Positions 47,614 through 58,770 of a DNA stretch of 64,000 nucleotides are shown in pieces (position 1 is the stretch's first letter; each line of letters starts with the position of its first letter). The notes beneath the pieces are model-generated. The model saw only the letters and a program-made list of their open reading frames with translations, ran no database searches and was not told the origin of the DNA. Source of the stretch: Trichosphaerium sp. ATCC 40318 (taxonomy: Eukaryota; Discosea; Flabellinia; Trichosidae); NCBI GenBank assembly GCA_038496445.1, contig JALMLS010000064.1:310001-374000 (forward strand). The letters are read 5' to 3'. The translations under genes and the position numbers were made by a program.

Positions 47614-48994
47614 TTAGGCCTTCTTTTTTCCAGCATCAACAACTAGTCTAGATACACCATATACCATTCCAAGTACTACCCATACCCCACCCAAAACAGC
47701 ACAAAGCCGTGTCACAAAGTGTCCTAAAGGATAGGATTTACCAGATATCTCCATCATCATCTCAGAAAATTCGTATTTAAAAAATACACCTACACAAGTA
47801 CAACATGAGTGTTTAAGGAAAATGTTAACTAAAAGTTTAGTATCTATGTATGTAAATTGAATTAATCATAGGAGATTAACCAGAGACTACAAACAAAACA
47901 CAGAACGAAATCAATCAAAAAAAAAATTGAAACAATAAATATGTGCCACAAACGCACCAGGCAATTTAACTCTTCCTGCGTCAGGATCTACAACCTCTGT
48001 ATGATTATAAACAGAGTATTGAGCACTCTGCATTGTGCGAAAACTTCCTTTATACTCTGTAGGTACAATCTTACAAAAATACTCTTGTCGCACAAGTTCT
48101 GTAAAAATAAACCATGTCAACACGTGGACAAAAAAAAAAATGAAAAAGAAAGAACTTCAGACGCACCTAGCTTTGTTCTATCTTGACTGTATCCCTCCAA
48201 AGGATTGATCATACCTGGGAAACTACTACCAAAATGGAATTGATGGATCTTATGACCAAAGTGGACATGCTCACGCATGTCTCGCAAATCCTTTCTAAAC
48301 GCTTTGTTATTTAAAAAAATACGTCTAAAAGAAAATGACAAGTAGCTATCTTGACGCACTTGGTTACACTGTGTATATGGTGTAAATGGGATCCATGGTG
48401 TGCAATATATGGCTTGGAGATAGTGACGTATAGATTGCCGCGCACCTTGAGGTCTGGTGTTAATTTTTTTTTTCATTTTCGCAACGTGGTTGTACCTTGT
48501 CGATATCGATTGAACCGAACATCCGGCACCCCTTGGGCACGCCTGCTGTCCCTGGGATCGATCTTTTTTGAATATGTAAGTGACCTTTTGCGTTTGTCCC
48601 TGTAATATCTAATTCGCTCATCCAGCACTCTGAAGACAAGTATTAGAGCGAAATAGCGTAATATCGCTACTTTTTTCAAAAAAGTGCCACGTCTTGTACG
48701 TACTATCGCATGGTAAACCGTAGAAACTCATATCAACGTTAACAGTAAGAGTGTTACCACGTGAGGTATCAACAAATATATAGTGCTCCTTTTCATGGTA
48801 AACATAGTTTCCTACCTCATATAGAAGTAGTAGAGACAAAAGAAAGCCACCAATGAGCGTAACTGAAACAAGTTATGCCGGAAAATAATGCTATTAAACG
48901 TACCTACGCCACCATACTTAGAACGCACTAATATATCTGTTGTGGTTTTAGGGAAGATGTCAAATCTTCTAAAAGTGCGCCCAAACCTTGTCAT
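47614..48994 (-). CDS. ERGIC-type cargo receptor (Erv41/Erv46 family)
   Basis: From ATG 48994: MTRFGRTFRRFDIFPKTTTD, then a first membrane segment GGFLLSLLLLYEVGNYVYHE. The lumenal part has DTSRGNTLTVNVDMSFYGLP (the standard ERGIC N-terminal block), LDITGTNAKGHLHIQK, GVPKGCRMFGSIDIDK and HVHFGHKIHQFHFGSSFPG. The C-terminal part has YFCKIVPTEYKGSFRTMQSA, GVFFKYEFSEMMMEI and the second membrane segment CAVLGGVWVVLGMVYGV, ending DAGKKKA. The KKKA-like end fits ER retrieval. These proteins cycle in COPII/COPI vesicles between ER and Golgi. Erv46/ERGIC3 and Erv41/ERGIC2 are not separated here. Splice sites around 48300-48480 are approximate. Confidence 0.8.
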
Positions 48995-49144
48995 TGTTAG
49001 ACTGTGGGTTGCACGATCATGTACTGGCGTTCAAATGGTTTTAGAGCTAGTCAAAGAAAGTCGAGTGTTTCTTGCAACTTTTTAAGTCGAGAAATTAACG
49101 TAAACTCACCCAAACAAATTCTTTCAACCATCACAACCTTCGCA

Positions 49145-50292
49145 ATGTTTCCTAGAGTAGTAGCCAGAGCCAGCAGAGCCGTAGTTCGCCCTCGTAACAC
49201 CAGACAAGTTACCAAAACACAAAAGTCCATTAGGACATCTGTAAGTGCACTCAATGCCCTTTTCCGCTACCATTACGCATTTCTCCATTACATGAGTTTA
49301 CATTGCTCTAGAAAGTAACCAAGCTATCCACACGATCACCAATGGTATTGACACGCTCATACCATGTCACAAACTGGGTTTTGGAGGACAAAGAAACAGA
49401 CGTATCAGAAGCAGCAAAAGACCTCACCCACGAACAAGCCACTAAGAAAGTAATCGAGCTCGAAGAGAAACTAGAGGATATGACGGCAAAAGTTAAATAC
49501 GCTCTAGCCGAGAACGAGAATGTGCGTAAAATTGCAAAGAGAGGTACGCCTAGTGAATTATAAGCATTTCTAACGCGTAGTTTTAGACGTAGAGAATGCT
49601 AAAGAATTCGGAGTACAAAAATTAGTCAAACGCATCTTTGATGTAGTTGACACGACTAATATTTGCCTAAAAAACGCTCCAGAAGATGGTACGTTAACTT
49701 TAATGATACTTTTTTTTTGTTTGATTTTAAAAGGGTTTTTTTGACTCAATCTCTTCTTTAGCTGATAACAGCGCTTTGAAATCAGTACAAAAGGATTTAC
49801 TCAAAGTATTGGGTGAATGGGATGTTAAAGAATACTCACCAGAAGTTGGTGGAAAGGTACAATGTCGTAGAAAAGATTTTTCTTCAATTTTTTTTACTGC
49901 TCTTTTTCGTAAGTTTTTTTTTTTATTTTTGGCTGATTTTTCTGTTTAGTTTGATTACAATATTCATGATGCTCTATTTAATGTACCATTCCCACCAGAC
50001 TGTGACCATGAACCTGGTTCTATCGGAGCTGTATTAAAGACAGGATGGAAACGTAAAGATAATATTATCCGTATCGCCCAAGTCGGTGTTTTTCCATCTG
50101 TATGTTTTTTACGTAACATTTTTCTCCGATTTTTTTTTTTCTCTTGAGGTTGTTGACTTCATACGTCATCATCTTTCCGCTTTTTTTTATCTTCTTTATT
50201 GACACTTACGTCTTTGCTTTCAGGAGAAACCACCAAGCGAGCCAAAGAAAGAAGAGGGAGACTCTAACACAGATGCACCTGCAAGTTCTTAA
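49145..50292 (+). CDS. Mitochondrial GrpE (nucleotide exchange factor of mtHsp70)
   Basis: The start MFPRVVARASRAVVRPRNTR is an Arg-rich, acid-poor mitochondrial presequence. It is followed by KDLTHEQATKKVIELEEKLE (the long GrpE coiled coil), YALAENENVRKIAKRD, EFGVQKLVKRIFDVVDTTN, and the C-terminal beta domain HDALFNVPFPPDCDHEPGSI, GAVLKTGWKRKDNIIRIAQV. The last exon is KPPSEPKKEEGDSNTDAPAS, stop at 50290-50292. It would exchange ADP on mitochondrial Hsp70 during import and folding. Several introns carry long T tracts. Confidence 0.85.
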
Positions 50293-51060
50293 ACGAAAGA
50301 AAAAAAAAGAAAACCGAAGAAACGTAAAAAGAAGACCACCTATCAAAGAAAACAATCAATTTTACGCTCAACACGTATCATGTAATCCACCTACAACCAG
50401 TGGATTCATGATTTATCAAACCTATGTCCAATATTAGGAATTTTTGTCCAACACTACTTAAATAGCCTTTAAGTTTATTTTTCATTTCTTTTATTGCACG
50501 TTTCGCCTGAACCGGATTTTTTGTTTTTTCGTTTCCTTTGGCAACAATTACTACAACCATCTTTTGGTTCGGATTTTAAAGAAATAGGCTTTCTTGAGAG
50601 AGCTAATCTTACAAATGCTTACCCTCTAAATGGACTTACAATCAACGTTTTATTAAGATGTAATTGAGTTCTTTCAATTTAAAATGTCAAGATTTGGTGC
50701 TTATTTTCTTCCGTTCATTACTTGCGTTGTATACCTTCTTCGCTCTCTCTAGATGTGGCTCCGTGAGCCTGCAACTTGTTTACTAAAGGGCTAGATACGC
50801 TAATCACATTGGGGGGGTGGGAGGTAGCAAATATAGAAGTACTCAATAGATAAATGCTAGACAAAGCTTTTTTTAGTTTGTTTGAATGGATTTAATAATA
50901 TTACAAATGTACAGCTATAATATCGCAATTACATGCCCTACACTTTCTTGGGAGGATAAGGGACTTTTTACAAAGGGCATCTATCTTCTTTCTTCTTCTT
51001 ATTGACTTGACTGCCAACAACAATTTTTCAAACAAAAAAGAACGACAGTGACCTTTTGGC
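50293..51060. other. Intergenic, nothing recognised
   Basis: About 770 bp between convergent genes. A short G-run (GGGGGGG) is at about 50812. No supportable ORF or RNA gene was found. Confidence 0.4.
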
Positions 51061-52766
51061 TTAAAATGAAATATGTGGAATGGTCTTATTTTGTTTGCTA
51101 ACAAAATCCGTGATGCATGAAAAAATCTCATCTCTACGTGTTACATTCTCAGCAACGTACTCGTCTTTAGCGTCTTTAAATCTTCGAAAAAAATAAGACA
51201 AAAAAACAAGTCTGTAGAGGCCAAGATGTGAAAAAAAAAAAAAGAATTTGAACTGTAGAACGTACATAAAACTAAACTCGTCTTTACCCTTAACACCGAG
51301 TTGTCTTATATCACTATAAGAGTAACTAGCACGTATAGTCATATCTTCAGGTGCTATACGTTTAACACCAATGCTATCAAACCGAAGAATACGTGTTTGT
51401 TCTTTTTGAAAAAAAACCAGTTAAACAAACGACAACAAACAAAACAAGGGAAACAAGATAAAAGGAGAAAAGAAGAGGAGCAACAACAAAGAAAACGTGT
51501 TTTTTTTAACGTGTTTTGTACGTACTTCGTCCATACCAGTTCTTTCTGAGTACAGCAAAATCAACTACGTCTGGTCCAGGTACCATTTTTGCAACAGGTA
51601 GAGGGTGTAGTCCTTTTTCGTTGTTTGAGATTTTCTTGGCTTTAGGGTTTTCTTTTGGCTTCTCTTGTAGTTGTGATGGTTTCTTTGGATACCACCAATC
51701 AATAAACCCGTATTTAGCGCCTTCTATGCCATCCATTGCCACGTCGAACATACTTTTTTTCTGCTCTACACTATGTTGTGGTGGTACAGGTGATGTTGTA
51801 TCAACTCTGCTTGGTACATCATCTATTTTATCGTTTTTCTCGAACCCAACTGGAAACTCTCCAACAAGAGTCACAGGTTGCTTTATAGGTGTCGGAGATA
51901 ATATATCAGAATGAGCAAACGCCATACTCTCATCACGCCAACCGCTGCCTGGTAATATAGACGCTGGATGGTGAATTTCCGGTAATTTGTCATGCGCGTA
52001 GACAGGATCGTTTTCAGACATGATCTCCTCATGTAGACTACTAATACGATTTGCAACCTCCTCAGACGCAATGCCATTGTTTTTCTAACGTTATAAACCC
52101 ATTAATAAGCTTATTTGTAATAAAACTGAATATAAAAAAAAAGTTCAAATAAAAATCCAGTTTACGAACCAGGTGTTGTTGTATTATATCCAGATCTTCA
52201 GGTACTGGTTCTGATAATCCAGATGGACTTGTGTTAAAAGGAGAAGCAGAAAAATCAAGGGTTGGCGTTCGTGGTCTCTAGTTTATTGAATTAGCGACCT
52301 AATACACAAACGATTACTCACCATAGGCTCTTTTAACCTTACGTCTACGTAGCGAGTGAGTGCAGGCACGTCCTGAGAGGTTTTAGAAGGATTGATTGTA
52401 CTAAGTAAGAACTGGAATTCACCCCATCGCTGTACGTACCCCGATCGTTTCTTCGTTTATCTTTACGAGCGGTGGGTTTCTGTAATCTCCCAGTTCCGCC
52501 AGTACTTCACCAATTTCGTCACTGTTGCGCGTAACGTCTGTTACCGTTATATTTTCGTCTGTAATGCCGATTTTGGCCAATAGATCCTTTGCTTGAAGCA
52601 CACCATCTTTAATTTGCGCAACTTCGTTGATGTTGCCGTCTGGGCGGTACAAGACGTACAAAACCGCTTTTGGGCCATTCGGTTTTGAGTTTTGCTCGCC
52701 CTCGCTATTTGATTCGTTTAATGACTTTATCATATCGGAACTATCATGCGGCGCGTTATCAGCCAT
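51061..52766 (-). CDS. Protein with glutaredoxin-like N-terminus and PH-like C-terminus
   Basis: Starts at ATG 52766 (MADNAPHDSSDMIKSLNES). After an acidic stretch come KAVLYVLYRPDGNINEVAQI and YRNPPLVKINEETIG; the last block is like the PQVFINGExIGG end of glutaredoxin/SH3BGR folds, but no CxxC is present. Further exons give DVPALTRYVDVRLKEPM, TPTLDFSASPFNTSPSG, a Pro/Ser-rich middle, then ILRFDSIGVKRIAPEDMTIR, YSYSDIRQLGVKGKDEFSFM and DEIFSCITDFVSKQNKTIPH, a PH/FERM-like pattern seen at the start of large endocytic proteins. Stop at 51063-51061. I do not recognise the whole. The exons were joined by phase and could be two genes. Confidence 0.5.
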
Positions 52767-52980
52767 TCAGGGATAATCAATTAAGGCGGTACTTTCATTT
52801 AATTAAGCACAAGCGCTATTTGTTGCCAAATTCCAGATACAGCCTTAGGCTTACTGTGGTCTTCTTAAAAGAGGTATACAACCCTCCTACTCGAATATTT
52901 AAGCCTGTACGGAACTATTTTGACATTAACAAAAAGCCTTACATACGCTAGTAGCACTCGCGTTATTGAGAACAGCAAGA

Positions 52981-53313
52981 ATGGAGCAGGATAGTACGTC
53001 TGAGAGAGATGTCATGCAGCTTGGCACGATGGGTGGAGGAGCTACTGGTTCGACCAGTACGCCGGGAAAAGGCAAACCAACAAGCACTACATCAGCTACG
53101 AACAGTAATTCATGTGGCTCCCAGGCTATAGTTGCCACGGTTTGTTTTATACTGGGCGCCTTGGGTCTCGGTGCATCTGTTGCATTGGTTCCAAAAGATA
53201 AAGACAACCAAGCTGATTATGTTGACGCTTCGTTTCTTTTATTGATGATATGGTATTTACTTTGGGTTATCTTCGCTATGGTACGTATGATAGTTTGGTT
53301 ATTCTACGCTTAG
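52981..53313 (+). CDS. Small two-helix membrane protein, unrecognised
   Basis: A single exon from ATG 52981 encodes a 110-residue protein: a Ser/Thr/Gly-rich N-terminus (MEQDSTSERDVMQLGTMGGG), helix IVATVCFILGALGLGASVAL, a charged loop KDKDNQADYVD, then helix SFLLLMIWYLLWVIFAMVRM. The stop is at 53311-53313. It is divergent from the gene starting at 52766, with about 215 bp between them, so the two may share a promoter. The family is unknown. Confidence 0.65.
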   Translation: MEQDSTSERDVMQLGTMGGGATGSTSTPGKGKPTSTTSATNSNSCGSQAIVATVCFILGALGLGASVALVPKDKDNQADYVDASFLLLMIWYLLWVIFAMVRMIVWLFYA

Positions 53314-53494
53314 TTGGCGTTATTTTTGTTTTCGCTTCAGAATCACGTGACTTACTTTTTTTTTTTTTCAAGTTGGTTGCTTTTAGCGCTTGTTGTTGTA
53401 GGCGCCAGTGATTATTTCTTTTTGATGATTACTGCGATCTCTGAGTATAAATGAAGCCTTCGTATTTAGATAAAAAACACAAAATACTTACTGT

Positions 53495-54052
53495 ATGTAA
53501 ATAAAGCCAAAGAACTGTAAACAAAAAAAAAACAACAACAACGTAATTTTTACAAAAAATTTGAGCTTTTTTATTTTTGTCGTTTCGCCCAGTCTACTCG
53601 TTCTGTTTTTATCTATAAACATTTTTCCCTTGCCATTGGTTCTACTCTTGATCCATAGCATATCAAAGCAGCATAATATGTTAGCGTACTTACTTGATTT
53701 AAAATTATTTGATTTTCTATTGTAGTAGCCAACTGCGTTAATAAATATTGTGACGCTATCGTGAGGTTGTTTGTAAGGTATTTTAGACCGAATGGTAATG
53801 TAATTGCTGTTTTAACTACTTCATGTTGTTGAAAAGGTGTTTTAAGATATAAATTTGCAACAGCGTGCGCTATAATACGTTAGACGTTGTTTTCGCAATT
53901 CCATAAAAGTAATTTTACTGTAGTACGAAAATACAGTACAACGTACCCACAGGGTTAGTATATCCATGACAAGCAAAAGAACACCATGGGTTTTGGTCGA
54001 ATTTGTAGGTATGGGTAGTATTTGCTGTTGTATCGTTTGTACGTGGTTCCAT
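53495..54052 (-). CDS. Unrecognised small alpha-helical protein
   Basis: Starts at ATG 54052 (MEPRTNDTTANTTHTYKFDQ), then NPWCSFACHGYTNPV. A 77-nt GTACGT intron joins in phase to AHAVANLYLKTPFQQHEVVK and KYLTNNLTIASQYLLTQLAT. A GTAAGT intron is followed by SRTNGKGKMFIDKNRTSRLG. The 3' end near 53495 is uncertain. Heptad-like hydrophobic spacing suggests a coiled coil. No family is recognised. Confidence 0.45.
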
Positions 54053-54548
54053 GGTGTTGTAATGTGATGGTGTGTGGTGAGGGTATTTTATCAAGGAGGA
54101 ACAGGTGGTGTAAAGGATTGTGAGAATGTTACAAAATGAAAAATTCGCCAAATTTCTGCGCCATTTTTTTTTTATTTGTTGAACTAATGTTGTTACCCAC
54201 AACATCCTATATTATCTTTCCAGACGTCGCAGTGACTAACCACTAGGCCAACGCTAATGATTAGATTATTATCTTTGTGCTCATCTTCAAAAAAGCCGAA
54301 ACAGTCAAATACAACATATTGGAAAGGGTGGTGGATAGACAATTGAGTTTATTGGAGGGAAGACGAAAACCGTGGTAAGGTTGGCATGGATGGTGAGATG
54401 AGAACGTATCTCAAAGCCGTATCAGGCAATCCGGACTCATTGGAAAATATGTCGTACTTATTTTCTTCAAAGTTCAGTTTGGGATTTCGTCCTTAACATT
54501 AGAACTCAATTACTTTGTATACGCCATTACCTGTAACTGCGTCAAATC
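54053..54548. other. Intergenic with tRNA-like A-box
   Basis: About 500 bp. On the minus strand near 54250-54235 the sequence TGGCCTAGTGG matches a tRNA A-box, and a perfect 7-bp hairpin (ATGTTGT/ACAACAT) follows at about 54188-54206. No B-box or acceptor stem could be found, so this is not called as a tRNA. Confidence 0.3.
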
Positions 54549-56101
54549 ATGAGCTTTATTGGTGTTTCAGTTGAACAAGCCATCACGTACTACAGCAAGA
54601 ACCACACAGAGATATTCAGTAAAATCATTGCAAAGCAACGTGAAACATTCATTTCACAACTAGAAAGTATCTTAAACGTTGTAAACAATGACCTTGTACA
54701 ACAACTAGACCAATATCTCATCAAAAACGCAGAATCACACGTAAGCACCACAAAGCCAAATCCAGAGAGTCCAGAGCTATCAACGTATTCACAAATGAAC
54801 CAATCTTATGATTTAGAGGTGCCAAAACTTAAACACACAAAAGAGTACGTTTCAACGATTTAGAATCTAAACTGACAATCAACAAAAATAATAGAATACA
54901 GAAAATGCACAAGGAATTGAACATTCTGGACTTTCCACCAGAGGTTGTATCAACCATTTTAAGTCATGTAGAACCCAAAGCAAGATTCGCCATTGCTCAG
55001 TCATGTCATTTATTTGCTGATATCATCCATGATGTTGTGGGATATGAAAAAGTGTACATTTATGATATTCCAGATATTTTAAAGATAAGACAATACAACG
55101 GTATCATGAACAACACCAAGGTTACTTTGAATGTGGACAACAATACTCTATATTCATTGTTGTCTGGGTGTAAACACATTAGCACAGACTTTATAAGACG
55201 CAGTGAAGCATTATACAACAAGAGTAGTGTTATAAACGACAATGATCTGAAAGCACTTGCAGGAGTGCATACCATTTGTCTTTTGCGTTGTAGACATGTG
55301 ACAGATGAAGGTATTAAGGCGTTAAAGGGAGTTCACTCTATTGACCTTAGGTCTACTTCAGTATCAGATGAAGGTATCAAAGCGTTGTCAGGTGTGTATG
55401 AGATACATCTTGCTTTTTGTAAAAACATTACAAGCGAAGGTATCAAAGCACTAAAAGGTGTTCATACAATCAACTTAATATCTTGTCCGAATGAGATAGA
55501 TGAAGGCATCAAAGCTTTAACCGGTGTTCATACCATTGACATTTCAAACACCTCTGTTTCAGATGATTGTATAAGTACACTAAAGGGAGCTCATACCATC
55601 TATCTCAATGAATGTAGAAATGTGAGTGATGAAGGTATCAAAACACTGAAAGGTGTTAGCAGTATTTTCCTAAGAAATACTGCAGTAACAGATAAAGGTA
55701 TCAAATATCTTGCTGGTGTTTATGCTATTGATCTGTGTCGTACTACAGTAACAGATGAAGGCATTAAAGCACTTGCTGGGGTTCACGCCATTGACCTTTC
55801 GTACACTTCAGTCACAGACGAAGGTATTAGAGCGCTTGCTGGAGTTCACGCCATCAACCTCCGTGGCACTTTAGCTACAAATGAAGGCATATCTGCGCTG
55901 GTTGATGTTCATACTATTGGTATAACTGATTGTGAACACGTGACAGATGAAGGTATTTTACCACTTTTCAAAAAAGGTCTTTATGCTTGTGACATGTCTG
56001 TTGATAGAGTAATGTACAATAGCGTAGATCTTTGTATGTTCAAAATTGTTCACTACAGGGAACGATTTATAGAACATTCTTTAAACAGCTTCATATGGTA
56101 G
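54549..56101 (+). CDS. F-box-like / leucine-rich-repeat protein 2
   Basis: Exon 1 starts MSFIGVSVEQAITYYSKNHT and is helical (IAKQRETFISQLESIL, LVQQLDQYLIKNAES). A 19-nt intron (54845-54863) joins it in phase to exon 2, which begins SKLTINKNNRIQKMHKELNI and continues into the F-box-like ILDFPPEVVSTILSHVEPKA. About eleven LRRs of 22-24 residues follow (VTDEGIKALAGVHAIDL), with some Cys-bearing repeats (CRHVTDEGIKALKGVHSIDL). The stop is at 56099-56101. The paralogue downstream has the same exon structure, which supports the splice. A substrate adaptor role is inferred from the F-box/LRR plan. Repeat units within the gene are similar at DNA level, so they could recombine. Confidence 0.82.
54845..54863 (+). 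other. 19-nt spliceosomal intron
   Basis: GTACGTTTCAACGATTTAG. Removal keeps the frame (GA|A TCT) between exons 1 and 2 of the LRR gene. The paralogue has a 52-nt intron at the matching position (59062-59113). Confidence 0.78.
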
Positions 56102-56561
56102 CCTGTTGATTTCACATGTAAGACAACAAAATAAAGAGAACTACTATTTTTGGTAAACCTTGAAGTATGTTTATTATTGAACCACAGTGACATGTTTAAC
56201 GTAATGCTGCTATTAACGTACACGGTGACATTTTTACTACTCTCAAACATTCTACTAGGGTTCGGTACTTTTTGGCGTCCACTGCTCTAACGCCATAGCT
56301 TGTAGCATTCGTAAACACTTCTTCCCCGCGTTCTGTACTCTCCATTGAGGTCATTGCCGATGTAGAAGACAAGCGTAGATATCTTTCCGTTATCGTGCCA
56401 AGTGGTACCTATTCCTTCTATGCACCCTTGACGTATTACCACAGCTGTTTCAGTTGGCAGGTTTCAAAACACCTTGTGCTTACCATGTTGTTTTCCATTG
56501 CTGTAATTAAGTAGCATTCTTTATTGCAAAGTTTCACTCAATCCTAAATACACTCAAACAG
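56102..56561. other. Intergenic, nothing recognised
   Basis: About 460 bp between the second and third LRR genes. It presumably holds the promoter of the third. No other feature was seen. Confidence 0.4.
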
Positions 56562-56588
56562 ATGAATTTACCAGGTGTTTCAATAGAG

Positions 56589-56708
56589 TGTAAGAGGGTA
56601 AGGTAGTCAAGAGTTGTTGTGTAGCTGTTGTATACTATTTATTATATCTTAAGTGTCACGAATACATTAAGTGTAAGTTGATTGATTTAGTCAACTTTCC
56701 GCCTTACA
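56589..56708 (-). repeat. Terminal repeat (left LTR), 120 bp
   Basis: Begins TGTAAGAGGG and ends CCGCCTTACA on the plus strand, so it has short inverted ends (TGTAAG/CTTACA). It is identical to 58651-58770. Confidence 0.93.
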
Positions 56709-58650
56709 AGAACTCCCTCATCCTTTAGAATGACGCCCACGTCATTATCCAGTTCTTTATCCTCTGACTTGCTACATGGAAACCTTTATAACCATAGTAA
56801 CCAGAATTTAACTGGAGGCAAATTCTGTAACAATCAGGGATCTCCAACTGATAATACAAATGTATTATTGAGCCTTTCTATAGTATCTACCAATCTGACG
56901 TCTTTAATACTTCTGCTTTTGCTTTAATTCAGTTGTGTGATTCCGTCCTATGATGTTTCCTTTCCAGTATATCTTCAAAGCTTTTTTCTTCTTCCATCTT
57001 TGTCATATTATCTTCCCAATCTCTGCTGAAGCTGTTTCCTAATTGTCATTATTGATTCATTTCATAGAAGGTACTCCCCCTTTTTTAATTCATGTCCTTG
57101 TTGTTCTTTTTCTTCGCAATTATTGGCTTTGCTCCTGAATAATATGATCTCAATCCATGTTAAACGTCACCATTCCTCGTGAAATCATTCCTTGTTAAGG
57201 AAGCTACATCTTTAAGGCTCATCAGCATGCACTCAACTGGTGCTATTATATCTTATGATCGTGTTATCTCCCAATGTACTTTGTACATTCTCTTTAAAAG
57301 GCTCTATGGCCTACGCTCATTGGCGCTAGCTTATCCTTTTGATAGCTATATTTGGAAATTTAAATCCTCTGCCTTATTTGCACATGTATTATAATAATAA
57401 CCTCTGGCCAGAGGGAGGACGATGTCCAAGTACCGGATTTATGTGGCATTCTTTCAGCCAGTTTTATGTGGTATTTTTTCAGCCAATGGCGTTCTTTCAG
57501 CCATTAAATGGTGCAAAACCATAATTCTACCAAGGCCTTGGATTTACGTTGGATGCAGTATTATGAAGTATGCAACTATGCTTCTTCCATCCATTGTGTA
57601 GTATTGTAGCTTTGCTTGCTACATATAGACATACTTTAATGGTAGTGTAGTGATTGTCATCGGATATAATCATTTTAAACCAAGATAGTTGACATTGTAG
57701 TTTTATAAATTACTATGTATCCCACTGCCTTTTGCCATGTTTTCACTAGCTAAATGAAATTCAGGTTCGCATAGGTGATGATAGTAATTTCTTTAACTTC
57801 CAATGCCTATGCATCCTATCTTATGCTTAATAGATCAACCGGGATAACCCATTGTGAAATCTTCGTGAATCTGTAGTAGCTAATTGTCCAGTGGCATGAG
57901 TAGTGGGTGTGGTTCATCAACGTATGTGATGAAATTTGTATCAGCTTAAATACCCTGATCAACAGAAGCAGCATGATCAAAGGACTCCACTACCTGCTTA
58001 AAAGCGCAGTCTGTCGAGGCTTTAAGCATATAAAATATACTCTTCCAGGCGGTCAATAATGAGTTTTAGGTACACAAGTGCCCTAACATGCTCTGACAGA
58101 ACATTACGACATTGCAGGACGGACAAGGGCACGTCTGCCCTATTAGACTGGCAATCATCAAGTTCATTTACCTTTGGAACGTAGACTGCGCAATTTCATA
58201 CCATAGGACATATCAGCTACTCCACAAGCTGCATGCATTGGCCATCATCAAATATCACGTTTATAATAAACAAGCCACGTGTGAACTCGAAAAGCTTCGA
58301 TATAGATCAACTGAGTAAGATATTGCTGCAGTGTTTTCTGAATTTAAAGCCATCTTTGAAAAGTCGTCTATGTTCTTCGCTGTTGATTGATTGTTTTTCA
58401 CAAAGTTCTTAATGCTTCCGTTCTATCAAACGTTGTATCATTTACCATCATTCTCTACTATAGCCGCTTTTGAGGCTTTGCCAGTGTAAACAGACAAGCA
58501 ATGACGTGGCATCTTGATACATTAATATCGTTTACCAGTGCCCTCAGTATGTGTAGTCAAAGATGTGATTGAATTAGAATTCCCGTCTAGTTTAACGCAC
58601 CGTTGTTCCTCCCTGTCTTTCAGATTCAAAGACTGCTGCGTGTCGCCAAA

Positions 58651-58770
58651 TGTAAGAGGGTAAGGTAGTCAAGAGTTGTTGTGTAGCTGTTGTATACTAT
58701 TTATTATATCTTAAGTGTCACGAATACATTAAGTGTAAGTTGATTGATTTAGTCAACTTTCCGCCTTACA
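58651..58770 (-). repeat. Terminal repeat (right LTR), 120 bp
   Basis: Identical to the left repeat, base for base. Zero divergence between the two LTRs means a recent insertion or a recent gene conversion. Confidence 0.93.

Larger units (their letters stand above)
56589..58770 (-). mobile_element. Short LTR retroelement (TRIM-like), non-autonomous
   Basis: 2,182 bp bounded by identical 120-bp direct repeats beginning TGTAAG and ending CTTACA, with the 4-bp host duplication AGAG on each side (56585-56588 and 58771-58774). Read on the minus strand, the sequence inside the right repeat is TGGCGACACGCAGCAG, which would pair with the 3' CCA end of a tRNA (a Ser-type acceptor is possible). Inside the left repeat is a purine tract, AAAGGATGAGGGAG. 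Both put the element on the minus strand. No ORF over about 75 codons was seen in the 1.94-kb interior, so its enzymes must come from elsewhere. Confidence 0.85.

Noticed and set aside
54188..54255. tRNA or tRNA-derived SINE on the minus strand (A-box TGGCCTAGTGG)
   Set aside because: No B-box, anticodon arm or acceptor pairing could be found; only the A-box and an unrelated hairpin are present.
56730..56927. 65-codon ORF inside the LTR element as a gag remnant
   Set aside because: It is Ser/Leu-rich with no gag or pol feature and lies on the strand opposite to the inferred element direction.
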